DNA of 64,000 nt from assembly GCA_038380795.1 (NCBI GenBank), contig CM076264.1, positions 8,124,001-8,188,000 on the forward strand, given 5' to 3'. This DNA is from Pyrocephalus nanus (lineage: Eukaryota > Chordata > Aves > Passeriformes > Tyrannidae). Numbering within the stretch: the stretch's first letter is position 1; each line of letters opens with the position of its first letter. The position numbers were made by a program, and so were the translations under genes. The notes beneath the pieces were generated by a model. It ran no database searches, had not been told where the DNA came from, and saw nothing but the letters and a program-made list of their open reading frames with translations. Positions 29,001-41,450 of this stretch are shown piece after piece.

Positions 29001-29600
29001 TTTTAGTTCTTAAGAAAAAGCATTAGGCATAACGGTTTTTTTAACCATGATATGTTATGATGTCTGCTTCAAATTGTATTTCTTCCTTGTGTAGATAGAT
29101 ACTGGAGTGTTGGGAGCAATTAACATAACTCAGAGAACTAATTTCCTGTGGTTCTTTAACTCGGTATTTATGGCTTTCAAAAGAGTGGATCTGTACTCCA
29201 AGGATTAGTACAGTCTATAAATTTTAGTTGTCTGACTTTTTTCTTTTTTCTTTTTTTTTAAGGAATTAAGATAAGAAAAATTCATTGGTGGCTGGAAGTT
29301 ACATTAAAAAAAAAGCCAACTCACTTTGTAAAAAGAAAGGTTTTTCCTTCTTTTTCCTACTTGAAAAAAAAAGGAAAAAAAAAAAAGGAAAGAAAGAAAT
29401 ATGCTTTTAAGTTATTCTGCAGGAGTGTTCAGCCTTCTCGTTTGCAGCTGGGTCTATCACACACCATTCTACTTCTCTTCCTGAATTTTTCCAGCCAGGC
29501 TTGCATGACCCAGAACCAGGTGACGCCCCATTTCCACAGCTGCAGCCCGACCACTGATCAGGGGAATGGCTTCATTTAAAACGGACAAAAAAAGGATTCG
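20091..29600. other. Non-coding AT-rich DNA, no gene seen
   Basis: About 9.5 kb without a supported gene. A G-rich run occurs near 23,715-23,730 and four CTG units at about 28,858-28,871. Open frames at 22,384-22,788 (134 codons, plus) and 26,096-26,449 (117 codons, minus) have no recognisable domain and are within chance length. A somewhat GC-richer patch at 23.6-24.0 kb resembles nothing I know. Confidence 0.5.
29365..29400. repeat. A/G-rich purine tract
   Basis: A nearly pure purine run built of A blocks separated by GG and G. Low complexity; no neighbouring element explains it. Confidence 0.75.
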
Positions 29601-29610
29601 GGGTTCCCCT

Positions 29611-29636
29611 CCCCCCCCCCCCCAAAAAAAAAAAAA
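29611..29636. repeat. C13-A13 compound homopolymer
   Basis: Thirteen C followed by thirteen A, ending about 25 bp before a CR1 fragment. Such tracts are length-polymorphic and often mis-sequenced, so the exact counts are uncertain. Confidence 0.85.
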
Positions 29637-29662
29637 GCTTCTGCCAACCTAAAGGGGGTCCC

Positions 29663-29767
29663 TGAGCCATCTGGTCTAGTGGAAAAGTGTCTCTGCTGAT
29701 TGCAGGGGGGTTGGACAAGGCAACTTTTAAGGCTGCTCCCATCCCAAACCACTCTGTGATTCTGTGG
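29663..29767 (+). mobile_element. CR1 LINE fragment, 3' end
   Basis: It contains 'ctggtctagtggaaaagtgt', 'gcaggggggttggacaagg' and 'cccaaaccactctgtgattc', the classic CR1 3' terminus with an ATTCTGTG-type tail at the right, hence plus orientation. It is 5'-truncated to about 105 bp. It sits at the left edge of a CpG-rich patch and contributes little CpG itself. Confidence 0.9.
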
Positions 29768-30260
29768 CAGGGGTGGGTGTCAGCTCTGCCCCTCACAGGG
29801 GTGCTCGCCCCCTCAAGCCTCACAGGCACTCCTGGGTGGAAAGGAGCTGCCCCACACCTCCACGTGTTGCTTTGTCAGACCGGTTTCACCGGGATTTTCC
29901 AGCCACAAATGGCCCATTTAGGGGCATTTAGGCCCCACCTGGTGCATTAGCGGCTCATAAAGGTCCCTGTCTGGGCACACCTGGGATGACTCGCGCTCTG
30001 AGTTATCCCGGCACAGGATCCCTGCGAGGGGCTGCTCCGCTTTCTCCGTGAGGGAGAGGCTTCAACCAGCGGCAGGCCACCAGGAATTTTAACACCCGGC
30101 AGTAGAGTGTCCAGCCACGTGAACCCGGCTTTAAGGTGCGTGGAGTTTTTATTTTTTTAGTGTTTAATTGAACGCGGTGGTATTTGCTCCGAACTCCTAT
30201 TGCACTCCACCCTAATGCCCTCTGAACTGTGCTGGGAAAGGTCCTTCTGAGCCGGGGAAA
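29768..30260. promoter_or_regulatory. Candidate small CpG island
   Basis: This patch is clearly richer in G+C and in CpG than the rest of the window. I count about 15 CpG dinucleotides between roughly 29,990 and 30,260, including ctCGCGct and aaCGCGgt, with several more upstream. Elsewhere CpG is rare. A donor-like AAG|GTGCGT lies at about 30,133-30,141, which could end a first exon on the plus strand. A promoter or enhancer of a non-coding or distant gene would explain it; a GC-rich old repeat is the alternative. No coding exon is recognisable. Confidence 0.35.
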
Positions 30261-33089
30261 AAAAAAAAAGAAAAAAAAAATCTAAATTCCGTCTTGAAAC
30301 ACTGACTTTTTCTTTACTCTTTTGCATAAAATATGAACAAATCCTTAGGGAAACCCAAGCCAACGTCCTTGTGAAACGCCATGCCTTACTACAGAAATTG
30401 CTTAAAACTGAACAGAAATAATTTGAAAGTTAACTTATTTATTTAAATTCTTTGACTGGTTGCATCTTTAGGAGACTGGCTGTTTGTTTTATCATGGCTT
30501 GGAGCCTGCTTTGTTCTAATCTGTTTGATTAGCTTCACCCCTGGCACCTTAAACTGCGATCAACAGGTAGCTGTGCTCTGCCCCGGGAATGATGTAAATC
30601 CAAGGAATACGATTGCTGTGGTCAGGGTTTATTGAAAATGTTGTGCTTAGACCGTCTCCTTCCCCTCTTGATCTCTTTACCTTCTATAGCAAGTAAAACA
30701 ACTACTCACAAAGGCAAGTTTTAATGCATTTTATGCGTCTTCTAATGTGACCTGGTAATGAAAATGTTAAAAAATTGCGAATACGTTTTAAACGTGTTTT
30801 GCAGCCGGTGATCAGAGTTTATAGTTGGGGCACCTTTTTCCTTATTACGATTGTAAAATTGATTCCTGTGTTATTTTTGTGCTTCTCTGCTGCTGGATTT
30901 ATGGGCTCAGGGTCTTGGTAACCCTTTAAAAGCAAATGTAGCCTGTATGAATAGGAAGCATTAGGGACATGGTGGTGTGTTTAAGCACAAAAGGGGTGAA
31001 ATTGAAGTAGGAGTATCAACATGAGTATATCTGTTTTGGAAACTTCTGTTCTAGTGCTGAAATACTCTGAGCAATTGACAAAAATATTTATTATTGTCCT
31101 CAGTAGATACCACACACGTTGTGTTACCTTTTCCACTGTGATGGGAGGAAGGGAAACAACCAAGCCCTTGCCACTCAGGGGAAAAAAAAAGGCGACTTCA
31201 GCGAATCTCTGAAGAGCTCATCAGGTCATTGGCAAAATAATTTGACATTCTAAAAGTATCTTCTAGTGTAATCATACATTTTTATTATTGAGATGCCTCT
31301 GCACGTAAAATGTTCTGTTATAGAACTAATATATCCCATCATTCAGGCCTTGTTGAAAAATGTGGCTTGCAATAAAAGGAGTTCTTATGCTGTGAACTAC
31401 CTGCACGGACACTGGGAGTCCAAACTGGTTAAAGTCCTGTCATCTACAATAGTAAAAGGGAAAGGGAGTTGAGGATTTTTACAGGATTCAATAAGTCCTA
31501 TGATCTGTGCTGTATATTTTAAGTGCATGGTTCAGGGGAGTTTGTTTATTTTCATGGGTTATACCTAGATCCTGCCAGAGAACCTCAGCAGAGTAGTGGA
31601 CTGAACAGGATTGATTCTTTGAAGAATCAGTGGCAAACTGGTCACTTATAGAATAGACAAAGCTGTTCTGACATGTTACACATGTGCCATGCTGCAGTGA
31701 TGTTCTTGAAGGTTTTGTCATCATGGATTTGTTTTAGATTTCTCCAAGGAATTGTTTTATGTTGTCATTTGGGCTCTGGCATACCCTAGGACTTTTTTTT
31801 TTTTTTTTTCCCCTTTTTTTTTTTTCCCTGTTTTTGTGGTTTATTCCGTGGTTATGGAAACTAGAAAAACTTCCCATTCTCTATGCTAAAGATTGATGTC
31901 AACAGAGAGCTTAAACTTTCATTTCTTACGTCCCCCATCCTTTTGTATGTATGTATTTTACTTTGTATGCAGTCAGAAGACACAGGAGTTATGAATTAGG
32001 ACTTGGTAGACTAGTTTGAGAATATGTGATGATGCCAGTAGAAAGTACAGTGTGGAAGCTGGATGGTTCCTCAGTCCTCAATCCATATGCCAGATGCTGC
32101 AGCTCAGTGTGTCTGCAGAGACTTATGTAAGAGCTCTGTCAGTGAGACAGATTTGGCAAGAATCTTCTTGAAAGTCAAACAAAGAAGGTGGTGGAGGCAC
32201 ACAAGGATTTCTGCCAGCAGCTGTGTGGCCCAGCAAGAATCAATTAGATTTCTTTTTTTCACTCTGAGATGTTTTGAGGCTGGTTGGAGAGCAAAACAGG
32301 CAAGGTATGCTAGACTTTGATTCCTGCTTATTGTGGTAGTAATTTCAAACCCAAATTCAGTAATGCAAACTAGATATTTAAAATAATGTTAAGACATGAA
32401 GGAGATGGGGGGGGAAGGATTGTTTTAAGAAATTAATCTATCCTAATTGCAGGCCAATTTTATAGAGGACAGAATGTGAGGTGTGTTAATGTCCTCTGTC
32501 CTTATGGAGTACATTGGATGTTTTCTCTGTATGAAATAGTCAATTTTGTCTTGCAGACTCTGTATCCAGGCTCAGAATGGTAAACCAAACAAAGGCTTTA
32601 TGAGGTCTTATATTTTAAGCACAGAGCAAAGGAAAATACTTGCTCTGCCTGTAGGACTTGCTGTCTGTCCCTCCTCTTGACAGAGTTCCACTTTATGGAT
32701 ACACAGATGGATACGTGTTCACTGGAGCGATGAGCTAAATGAATTTCTGAATAGTATCAGTGGACCTGAAATTATGATTTTACTGAGTAAACTTTTTTGA
32801 AAAAAAGGTTATCTAATCTCACTAGAAATATGGCTGTGATAAACCCAGGCAGTTAGAGCTTCCCATGCCTGCTGTTTCCTTTGGAATTTCTCTTGTGAGA
32901 AATTGCCATAAAATAGGGATTAAAAGGAGGAGAGTTGGGGACATTTTTTATTTACTCTAGTGGGAGAATTAACTTATGCCAAATTGTGAGATTTGGGACT
33001 AAGCTGATGTTAGAGACTGTTGAGTCTCTGCAGAACCCCGTGGGCTTCAGTAAGTCACTCTGCAGGGGAACAGCTATCTGTCTTTGCAG
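30261..33089. other. Non-coding DNA, no gene seen
   Basis: No gene found. It includes poly(T)/C tracts at 31,793-31,829. Open frames up to 85 codons look like chance. Confidence 0.5.
31793..31829. repeat. Poly(T) tracts separated by CCCC
   Basis: Two T runs separated by four C. Low complexity without a recognisable parent element. Confidence 0.8.
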
Positions 33090-33262
33090 GACCTGAGATC
33101 TAGGCACTCGTTTTGGGATGCTGCTGTTGTCTCCAAGGGTGAATTGCTTCCTTCCCCTGCCTTAACTTTCCTCTTCATGGATCTGAAGAGAGCTCCTGTG
33201 GAGATCAGGAATGGTCTCCTATGTGATGCCAGAAATATAAAACCTGGGGAGGGATTGAAGAG
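33090..33262 (+). other. Possible exon, splice-bounded open segment
   Basis: A 173-bp segment lies between an acceptor-like site (pyrimidine-rich 'ctgtctttgcag') and a donor-like site (AGAG|GTAAGA). One frame stays open across the whole segment, about 58 codons. I do not recognise the peptide. Both splice motifs are good matches to consensus, but such pairs arise by chance often in tens of kilobases, and no partner exons are evident. A non-coding RNA exon is as likely as a coding one. Confidence 0.15.
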
Positions 33263-36200
33263 GTAAGATTCAAATGCAGTTTTTATTACAGACGCTGTAG
33301 GAAACCACTCTGTTTCCTTCTTTCTTTGTGTCCCACAGTATCTCCCTAAAGTATTTACATGTTTGTTTTATAGGACTGTCTACACAGGAGGACCACACCA
33401 GTTGCATGTAGTGTTGTGCCAGGACATCTATAACTTCCAGGCTGTTGACTTGTCCAGTCAATTCAGGCAGCAGAAAACTACCTGGAGTAATCTGCACCTA
33501 GCCTGAGACACTTTTATTTTATTACACAGCGACACATATGTCTTATATAGCTTAAGTAATTTTTGGTTTTAAAAACATCTCCAGGGAGAGTACAAGCCTG
33601 TTATTTATTATTATTGCCCTTGCAATCCTGTCCTTGCTAGATTCCCTCTGAACTTGCAAACTCTCTAACCTGTCACGTAAAACAAACCACAAATGAAGAA
33701 AGGTTAGAATGTAAAATCCCCAGGTCTGTGTTAAAGTGCTATTTTATCTACTACTAAAATTGTACGTTGCAAAGGTGAAGAGAACCATTAGAGAACAGGT
33801 GCCCTGAATGAGAAAAGATTTCAGACCCTGGACCTAGAAGCTTCCTTGTTGATTTATTTGAGAAAACTACAGTATTTAGTACTTGATTCAGAGCAAAAAT
33901 GGAGTTTCTCCACTCTTCATCTTCAAGTAAAGACGAATGAGCTTTCCTAACAGACCTTGCCCTGCCAATAGGAATAAATGACTGTGATTTCTGAACACTC
34001 TCAAGGAGACCTGGAGACTCAATATGCAAAATCTCTCATTCTGTCATTGAAAGTGCAGCCTTGGATTATTACTGACAGCCAAGATGCAGTTAAAGTAAAG
34101 GTCATGCAGACTATTGACAATAATAAATTCTAAGATTTGCTATCTTTTTGCTGAGGCCTGCATTAGGCTATGCATCAAAGACCTGTATAAAAAAAACGGT
34201 TTGCCCTTATCCAGTAAAAAAATGCAATGTACATTTTTCAAGCTTGCTATTTGAAGGAGCTAGAATAGACCTCTTGTATTTCACGTTCTTATCTTTTAAA
34301 TTAACACACTGAGAGAACTGCCCATCAAACAGTCAGTTTGCTCCTCTGTGCCCACCCATAATGAATAATTAAAATTGCATAAAATGATCTCTTGCTAGTG
34401 GGTTTAGAAATCAGCATTACAGTATATTTGAATCAAAGTTGAGTGTAAACACTAGCAAGTTAATTCAGTTTTTGGTGTGTAAGCCTAAGGTAAAAAAAAA
34501 AAAGTCTTTAATATTACAGGTTAAATAATTGCCTGTTCCGAATTGGGAAACAAATATGTATTGTTTCAAAACTCAGGGCATGGGTAGTTTTTCTTTGCAA
34601 CCACTTCATGATGAAATAGGTAAAATAAAAAGTACAGAAAGAACAAACCCATTGCTAAGAAATAGAGCTTCTCAAGGTTTCAGTTATTGATGCAAGTAGG
34701 AGCAACTCTCTGAAATTAAGCAAGCCTTGATAAATGACTTATAATTTTAGCAAAGAAATGAACATGGGAAACTTTGCTTTTTATTTTTTAACTTTTGACA
34801 TGGAAGCACCATTTAAGTCTCTTTCTTTGAATATAATGAATGAATTTGGTTCTTATATAGAACAGACTGAGAACCTTGGATGTTCATTGCAGTTCTGTGA
34901 TTTATTCAGAGAGCACTTAGTCCTTAGGGAGCTACAGTAAAACTTACCATATTTAGAATAATAACCTAACCCTGATGTGTGGGGAAATAAAGTTGAGAAT
35001 GAGAGAGAGCAGAGGAGTGAAGCTTTTGAACCCTTGTGCTGGGGCTAGCAAAACCTGTGTGTATTAAGTGCCAAATGGAGACTGGACAAACACCACCAAG
35101 TAGCACAATTTTCAGCAGATGGTATTAACTTACACACACTAGTAACTCAAAGTGTTGAACTGACAATCTAGCAATGAAAGATGCCATTTCTTAGTATCAG
35201 TCCCGTGGGTTATCCCCCATATGTAGTTCGAGAGCAGCAAGATTTGCATAACATATGCATATCAGGTTTTAAAATACTGCTCAAGTGTCGGAATTTGCTC
35301 ATGGATGTGTCACAAAGATTCTTGATGGTTGTATTTAATTGTAAGTGGAATAGAGAAAGGAGTAGGAAAAGAATGGTATTTTAAAATCTATTGCTCCAAT
35401 ATCAGCTATTAAGTAAACACATAATTAAATACTGCTTCAATCATACAGAAAATAAGAATTCATAAGGGACTTTATCTCACACATACTTAACTTTCTTTAT
35501 TGCATTTGATTGAGACCACCCTCCCCAAATGCTACAATTACACTGGCACTTGTCATTAAATAAGTGAAACAAAAGAGCACACACAAGTTCAAAATATTTC
35601 ATATTAAAAACATATAAAGCTTCTATTAGGCTATCTACCATGACTATAAAATCATAATAAAACTTGTATTATTGCAATAACCCATACAAGAGAAATGTGT
35701 AATTTTTTTGTGGAATTTCTTTAAATTAAGATTTTAAATTATACAATTACCAGTCAGTTTGATGGGAGTTGGTTTGTACTGAGGTGGGAATGTAGGCTTT
35801 GGTTTGCAGGTAAAATATATATGTGTGTATATATATGTGTATATGTATGTGTATATATATACACACACATTGCAGGATATTTTCTAGGGTTTGAACTATT
35901 CCAGTGTTGTTTCAGCAGTTACACTTTCCTTACCTCATTAGGTGTCTGGTGCCACTGCTGTGCTTTCAGTCATCCAAAGCAGATGAAGTGTGCACAGTGA
36001 ACATTTCACAAACCAGCATGGAAATACTGAACTCCTCCTATCAGTCCTAATTTTTTCATCTGCATGATGTGTTGACCCAGTATATGTTAAAATGAAAATG
36101 AAAACAGAAACAACTTAGTTTTCAAGTCCTTTTAACTTGTAGATTTGCAACTGAGTTATAGCCTGATACATGTGAAAAATTCCTAATATTTGGCTTTAAA

Positions 36201-37627
36201 ATTTTGCCCTGGAAATTGCTAAAAAGGTATTATGCATTACTAAGTGATCCATAAATGAGACGTAAAACTTAAGGAAAGATGACAGCTGCATTGCAAGTGG
36301 CTGCAAAAGAAAGGTCCACCTGCCTAGGCAGTATTGGGAGAGTCAGGGCATATCTGTTGTCTCAGGCTTATACATAAAGGTGTGAGTGAGTCCAGGAGAC
36401 AGTGTGAGTATGGGATCATATGCAATCCTATAAAATCTCTATTGCCAAGAATCTGTGTCTTCACATGCCCATACAAGTTAGGCCAGCATGGCAATAACAC
36501 ATTTACTGTGCCTCATTTTGTTTGTTTATGCCACATTTTCTTTATATTATCCCTTTTTGTCAGTGTATTGCTAGTACTGCCCCTTCCAAATGAGTTGTTC
36601 CTATGGTAACAGAGATAACATTCTTCTGGACCAAAGATAGTGAGTTCTGCAAGGGCAGTAGTAACTCTGTTTCTCTATGTTGAACCAATACCATGTCATT
36701 TGGATCCCCAAGTGAATGAGTTTATTTTCCTTTTAATCAGCTCTTAAACTGGGTGAGTCTTAAGCAGCTGAGGTGAAGACCTGTGCAAAATCTATCTTTA
36801 ACCACTATATCAGATTATAAAAGGAAAAAACCTAATTCCCCTCCAAAAGATCACAGAAATAAATTTCTTTCACTAAACTCCTCAAGGTAACTCTAGTGAG
36901 CTTGTATCCCCTCAGAGCTCTCCACTTCTGTTACTTGCCTTTAATAAATTAAACAACTTGACGTGGCATGCTGTCATCCAGCTGCTAAAAAATTGTCATA
37001 TGTGTGCCCAGAGGTAGGCCATTAGTGCAAGAAGTCTTTTAATGCTCCCCATTATTGCAACAGTACATCGTGCCAACCTGAAGGATTGATTGCTGACTGT
37101 GCTGGTCCTTGTCTCCCCTCTGCTGCCGCAGCAGGATTTGGAGGTGGCTCAGGATGGCGAAGTTGCTACAGGGCCTTGCCACGGCTATCTCAACACATTA
37201 TTGCCTTTTTCAGGCAATTAGGCTTAGGGAACAATGTGTACTCAAAATGATGTGTGTTGGAACTGCATCTTGGAACTGTCTTTCGTTTTATTTAATAGGT
37301 CTCTTTATTCTCAGTGTACCAGGGAGGCCTGTCAGCTGACCTGTGCTCTGAACCTTACCAAATGAGTTCAGAAAGTTCTGATATATTGGAGGCTTTGAGT
37401 CTAAATGTTATAGTTTTATTTTACTTCTGGGATTTGCCTTCAGGGCAGGGGGCGGCTGGGAAGGAGGTTTTGGTGTGCGCATTTGTGTTTTGGTTTTCCT
37501 TCAATTTAATTTTTTTATCTTTATGCCAATTATTCCTCCCATGCAGGAATTGATTGAAGTGTGACTGTTAGTATGATATTCTGATTAGGATTCTCTGAAT
37601 TCAGAGTGAATCACAATAACATTTCTG
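33263..37627. other. Non-coding DNA, no gene seen
   Basis: No gene or transposon recognised apart from the AT/GT microsatellite at 35.8 kb. Open frames are 91 codons or fewer. Confidence 0.5.
35813..35869. repeat. (TA)/(TG) microsatellite
   Basis: Alternating TATA and TGTG dinucleotides changing to ACACACAC at the right end. The two halves can pair, so the tract can form a hairpin. Confidence 0.9.
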
Positions 37628-37700
37628 TTTTGGTCTTTTGTTGTTGTTGTTGCTTTTTGGGTTTTTGTGTTTGTTTTTGTTTAATTTTTTTTAATTTATT
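37628..37700. repeat. T-rich/GTT tract, possible reversed poly(A) tail
   Basis: On the plus strand this is T-rich with (GTT) units at about 37,637-37,652 and TTTATT at 37,695-37,700. Read on the minus strand it is AATAAA followed at once by a long A-rich stretch with C and G interruptions, as in a decayed poly(A) tail. It lies just downstream (minus strand) of the open blocks that end at 37,792. Simple low-complexity sequence is the alternative. Confidence 0.6.
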
Positions 37701-37791
37701 ACAATGACTCCACTTTTAGGCAGGTTATATCTTTTTTTTGTATCTTTAAGTACAAATTACTGCTATTTATTCCCATATTCTTCTACCACAG

Positions 37792-38960
37792 CTATGTATT
37801 TTCTGTGTATAAGACATGTGATAGAAACTCACTTGTAGTGCTTGCTAAGTCTTCAATATTACATGGCTCTTGTAAGCATGAGCAGAAGTCTTGCTTCCTT
37901 GTGCTTCTTACGTAGTCCAGGCACTTCCCTTCAGGAATACTGTGCCTCTTCTTGTTAAGAGGGGCTTTAGATTTGTTGAGGTGGGAATCCAGAAGCATTA
38001 GTGTTAATTTGCAGTCCATGTTCAAACATGTACTGACTGTGACATTTTCAGTGATGTAGCTTTTCCTGTGTATTTGAGTTTTGCAGAGTAGTTCTGCTGT
38101 GGCAAGAAAGCTGCCAAGAGGTTCAGCTTGCCAGAGGTTCCAATATCTCTGTACCTAAAGTCTGCTGTGTGAATTCTTTATTTGTGAAAGCTCTCCTGGT
38201 ATCCAGAAAGGCAGCCTTGGTGAGTAGATCAGGATTTTCTTAGGGTAAGGCATCCAGTGATGCATCAACAACTTCCAATCACCACAGTGCTTAACTCTCC
38301 GTGTACAAACCTTTCCTGTGTTGAACAAGAGAAGGTGCAGAATAACAGAGTGCAAATGCAGGGGCTTATGATACTTTGGAACAGCTTAAGACCTGTGCAA
38401 ACTTCTCCAATATACTGCTGAGGAATTCACTGTCATACTTTTTATGTGCACCCTGGGGAAAAGCAAGCAGATGTTCACTTGCGTAAACTAGAATCTAACA
38501 GCACGTTGTGCCCTAGTCCAAGTTGCCAGGTTTGCCTGTTGGATTTGTGGTTTGACAGTGGAAAAACTGTCTTGCAGTTGAGCTCAGTGATGTCTCGTGA
38601 TGTTATTTACATTTCAAATATAATACTGTGGTATGTATGCCAGGCCCAATACAAGTAGGCGAAGAGATGAACTGCCAAACGTTGGCCGCTCGTGTGGAGG
38701 CTGAGTGTTAGAGATAATACATCCACCTGCACTGTGCTGGGCTCCTGCCACTGGCTCTTCCCAACAGCCAAACACAGAATCCAGTTGCTAATGGAGATAG
38801 TATCGGTAGCACGATAGGATCATCTTTTATCACACAAGATATTGAAACAAAAGGCGCCCAAGTGGTTCTGGGTCAGATGCCACTGAAGATCACTCAGCAC
38901 AGCACGTGTAACATTACCAGTTTTTTCAGTTCCATTTTCAGTGTGCTGAATGTTGAGCAG
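37792..38960 (-). pseudogene. Possible decayed coding block, unidentified
   Basis: On the minus strand, frames stay open for long stretches interrupted by single stops. From about 38,390 to 37,792 roughly 198 codons are broken by one TAG at about 38,155. From about 38,960 to 38,620 one frame is broken by a single TGA, and an adjoining block follows after a frame change. The peptides have mixed composition without low complexity, but I recognise no domain or family. It could be a damaged retrocopy of a cellular mRNA ending in the A-rich tract at 37.6-37.7 kb. Runs of this length with one stop are also expected occasionally by chance, so this is a weak call. Confidence 0.2.
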
Positions 38961-40404
38961 CATGTGGCCAGGACCTGATTTCTCCTGGAAGAATATGGCT
39001 TGTTATGAGCCAGAGGGCTACTCAGTAACTGAAAATATATAGTTAAACCAGGCCTGAATCTCTTTTGAGATCATTTTTTGCAGAAAAGAATGACACAACT
39101 AAAACTAGCTGCTGTATTTTAGTGTCTGTATACAGGGGACTGCTTATTATGTTGCCAGCTACATAAGTTGTTGGTCTAAAGAGTTATTTGTAAGGTATTT
39201 CACTAATTTTTTTTTGTATCTTGCAAAAATTAGTTTCCAGATTTGTGCAGTTGTATATTGTAGTGGAACAAGCTTACTCATTTTAAAGTTTTACACCCCT
39301 TTCTGACATACATTCTCTTTAACAATGTTGTGCTATTTTCTCTTTGGACAATTAAGTTTTCAATTATCCTTTGCTACTTTGGAGCTGTAAGACTGTGCAG
39401 GGTATTTCATGTAAATGTAAGAAGTTCTCTGCAAGGCTGTGGCTTCTTTGAGTTTGTGCCCCTTTGACAGGTAAAGAGAGCTTGAATGCTAACATTTGAA
39501 ACAAATTAAGGGGAAAACTAAGACTCACTTGTGCAAAAGAATTAGATTTACAATGGGATAATGTCAAAACTGAAGCTCTGTTTCTTTTTAAATTCCAAGA
39601 CAAACAGTGGAAAAGGAAAGAGGATTCACAGAGGTGCTTTGAACATTGTACATTGAAAGGACAAAAATTCTGAGTCTGAAGACTTAGGAGCTGTTTATGT
39701 TTTCTACTTAACTGCTTTTTTGATCTACACTACAGTTGGCTATATATATTAATTTTACAATATATGTTTTGCCCTGTAATGTGAATGTATAATTATAAAA
39801 TATATTTATCAATATATAGTGTCTATATACAAAATTCTGTGTTTCTTGGCTTATCAAACTATGCAGTAGTTACTGTTTTTTCTTTATACTTTAAAGAAAA
39901 CATCAGGGTAATATGTTACTCCCTAAAGTGGAATAAATGGAGCTAATTATGTTCTCAGAATAGTCAGATAAGTTCTTTGTACACACACCTGACTTGAAAT
40001 GGTCCAGCCAGAAGTCAGTTGTTATTAGGTAATACTTTAGTAACAAGTGGAGTAGTACATCAGGGCTTAATTCTGCTTGGTGTCTGCAGAATTTTGTGGA
40101 AGAAAGTAATTTTGGTCTGCTTTTATTCTAGTCAGCTACTGAAAATGTATGCCTATATTTCGTGTTTAAATGCAACACTTCATACACTTCCCCAAGCAGG
40201 TGATATGAACAAAGCCAACAATTTGGGATTTACATAAATCAAATACAAACAACCTTTTTGAAGGGTGTGACAAAATGCTATCAAAGAAATAGTATGTGGG
40301 TGGGAGATAAACTGCTTTTAAGCCTCACAGTGGAGATTAGTTGTGGACTTATTTTACAAAGAAAGTAGAGAAGCAGCAAATTAACTGTTGTGTATCCTAA
40401 CAAA

Positions 40405-41450
40405 CTACATTTTGCTGGGTGGTGCTGACTGGGCTTCTGAGAAACGTGTTTCTCTTGGATTCAGCTCCTGCATCAGTATATTCCTGGAGCCACTTTGGTC
40501 TGATTCTTCAGTTTTCATGCATGGGGAGATTTTAAGGTAGGAATCAATTAAACTATTTGTGTAAGGAAGAGGTGCAGATTCAGGCACAGGAGTACTGTGT
40601 ATCTCTTTAGAACAGAATATGCTAATATTGTACCGAGTAGTTCTTTAGGCTTTGCTGGGGAAAGGTTCTTCTGAAGGAGTTTTGCATCTCATTGTTGGGG
40701 TTTTGGCTCACTCTTCCATGTAAGATATTCATAGGTGAGACTTCCACCTGCTCTGAGGGATATTGCCAACTCCTGAGCAATGAGTACTTGCTGTTGTAGA
40801 AACTGCTTGTCCTCAGCCAGCAAAACAGTGTTTGTGAGGCCAAAAGCAGCATCATGCACAAGATGACTTTCTAAGCTAGCATAAGGGAGACCTTGTGGAG
40901 AAACTGCAGCTTTGTCTTTGAGAAGCAGGATTTCCCAGAACTGCTTATGCATGTTATTAAATAGCTGCTGGATAAAATTCAGAAATACTCCCAAAATCAG
41001 GGCCCAGCACACAGGAGTGCTTTCAGTCTAGTGACTGCCCTGAGGGATAGAGATTCACCCTACTTTAGGCTTATCCCTTGGCACAACCTGGACACAATGA
41101 AGTGTTGTACACTTCCAGGGGCTGGAGTTGGAGCACTTGTCCACACAGCTCTCTATCCAGGCATGTGTCCCAGGTGCTTCCCAGATCCACACCAAGGAAA
41201 GACCTGGGCAGAAGGAATGGAAATCTGGGCAGACAGGCAAGTAGGAGCTGCAGTGGGTTCCAGCCACAGCCCAGCCATGCTCTTGTTGGGGTCAGAGCTG
41301 CAGCCTTGCTGTGGGAAACACCACCCCACAGAGCTTGCCAGTAATCAAAGGTATATCGTGGCTTTGGAAGTAGCTTTGGCTAGTCACTAAACCACTGGCA
41401 TTTGGGCTGAGGGACTTCTGAAATGGTCAAAAAGGAGAGATGTCTTTGGA
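40405..41450 (-). pseudogene. Possible decayed coding block, unidentified
   Basis: Several overlapping minus-strand frames are open: 107 codons at 41,012-40,689, then 60 codons at 40,587-40,405, with open stretches in other frames up to about 41,450. They could be one reading frame broken by frameshifts and stops. The plus strand at 41,031-41,390 is also open for 119 codons, showing that a locally GC-richer composition alone lengthens frames here. I recognise no family. About 1.4 kb with little coding character separates this from the block ending at 37,792, so a common origin is conjecture. Confidence 0.2.

Noticed and set aside
41031..41390. 119-codon plus-strand open frame
   Set aside because: It overlaps open minus-strand frames in a GC-richer patch where stop triplets are rarer on both strands; no domain seen.
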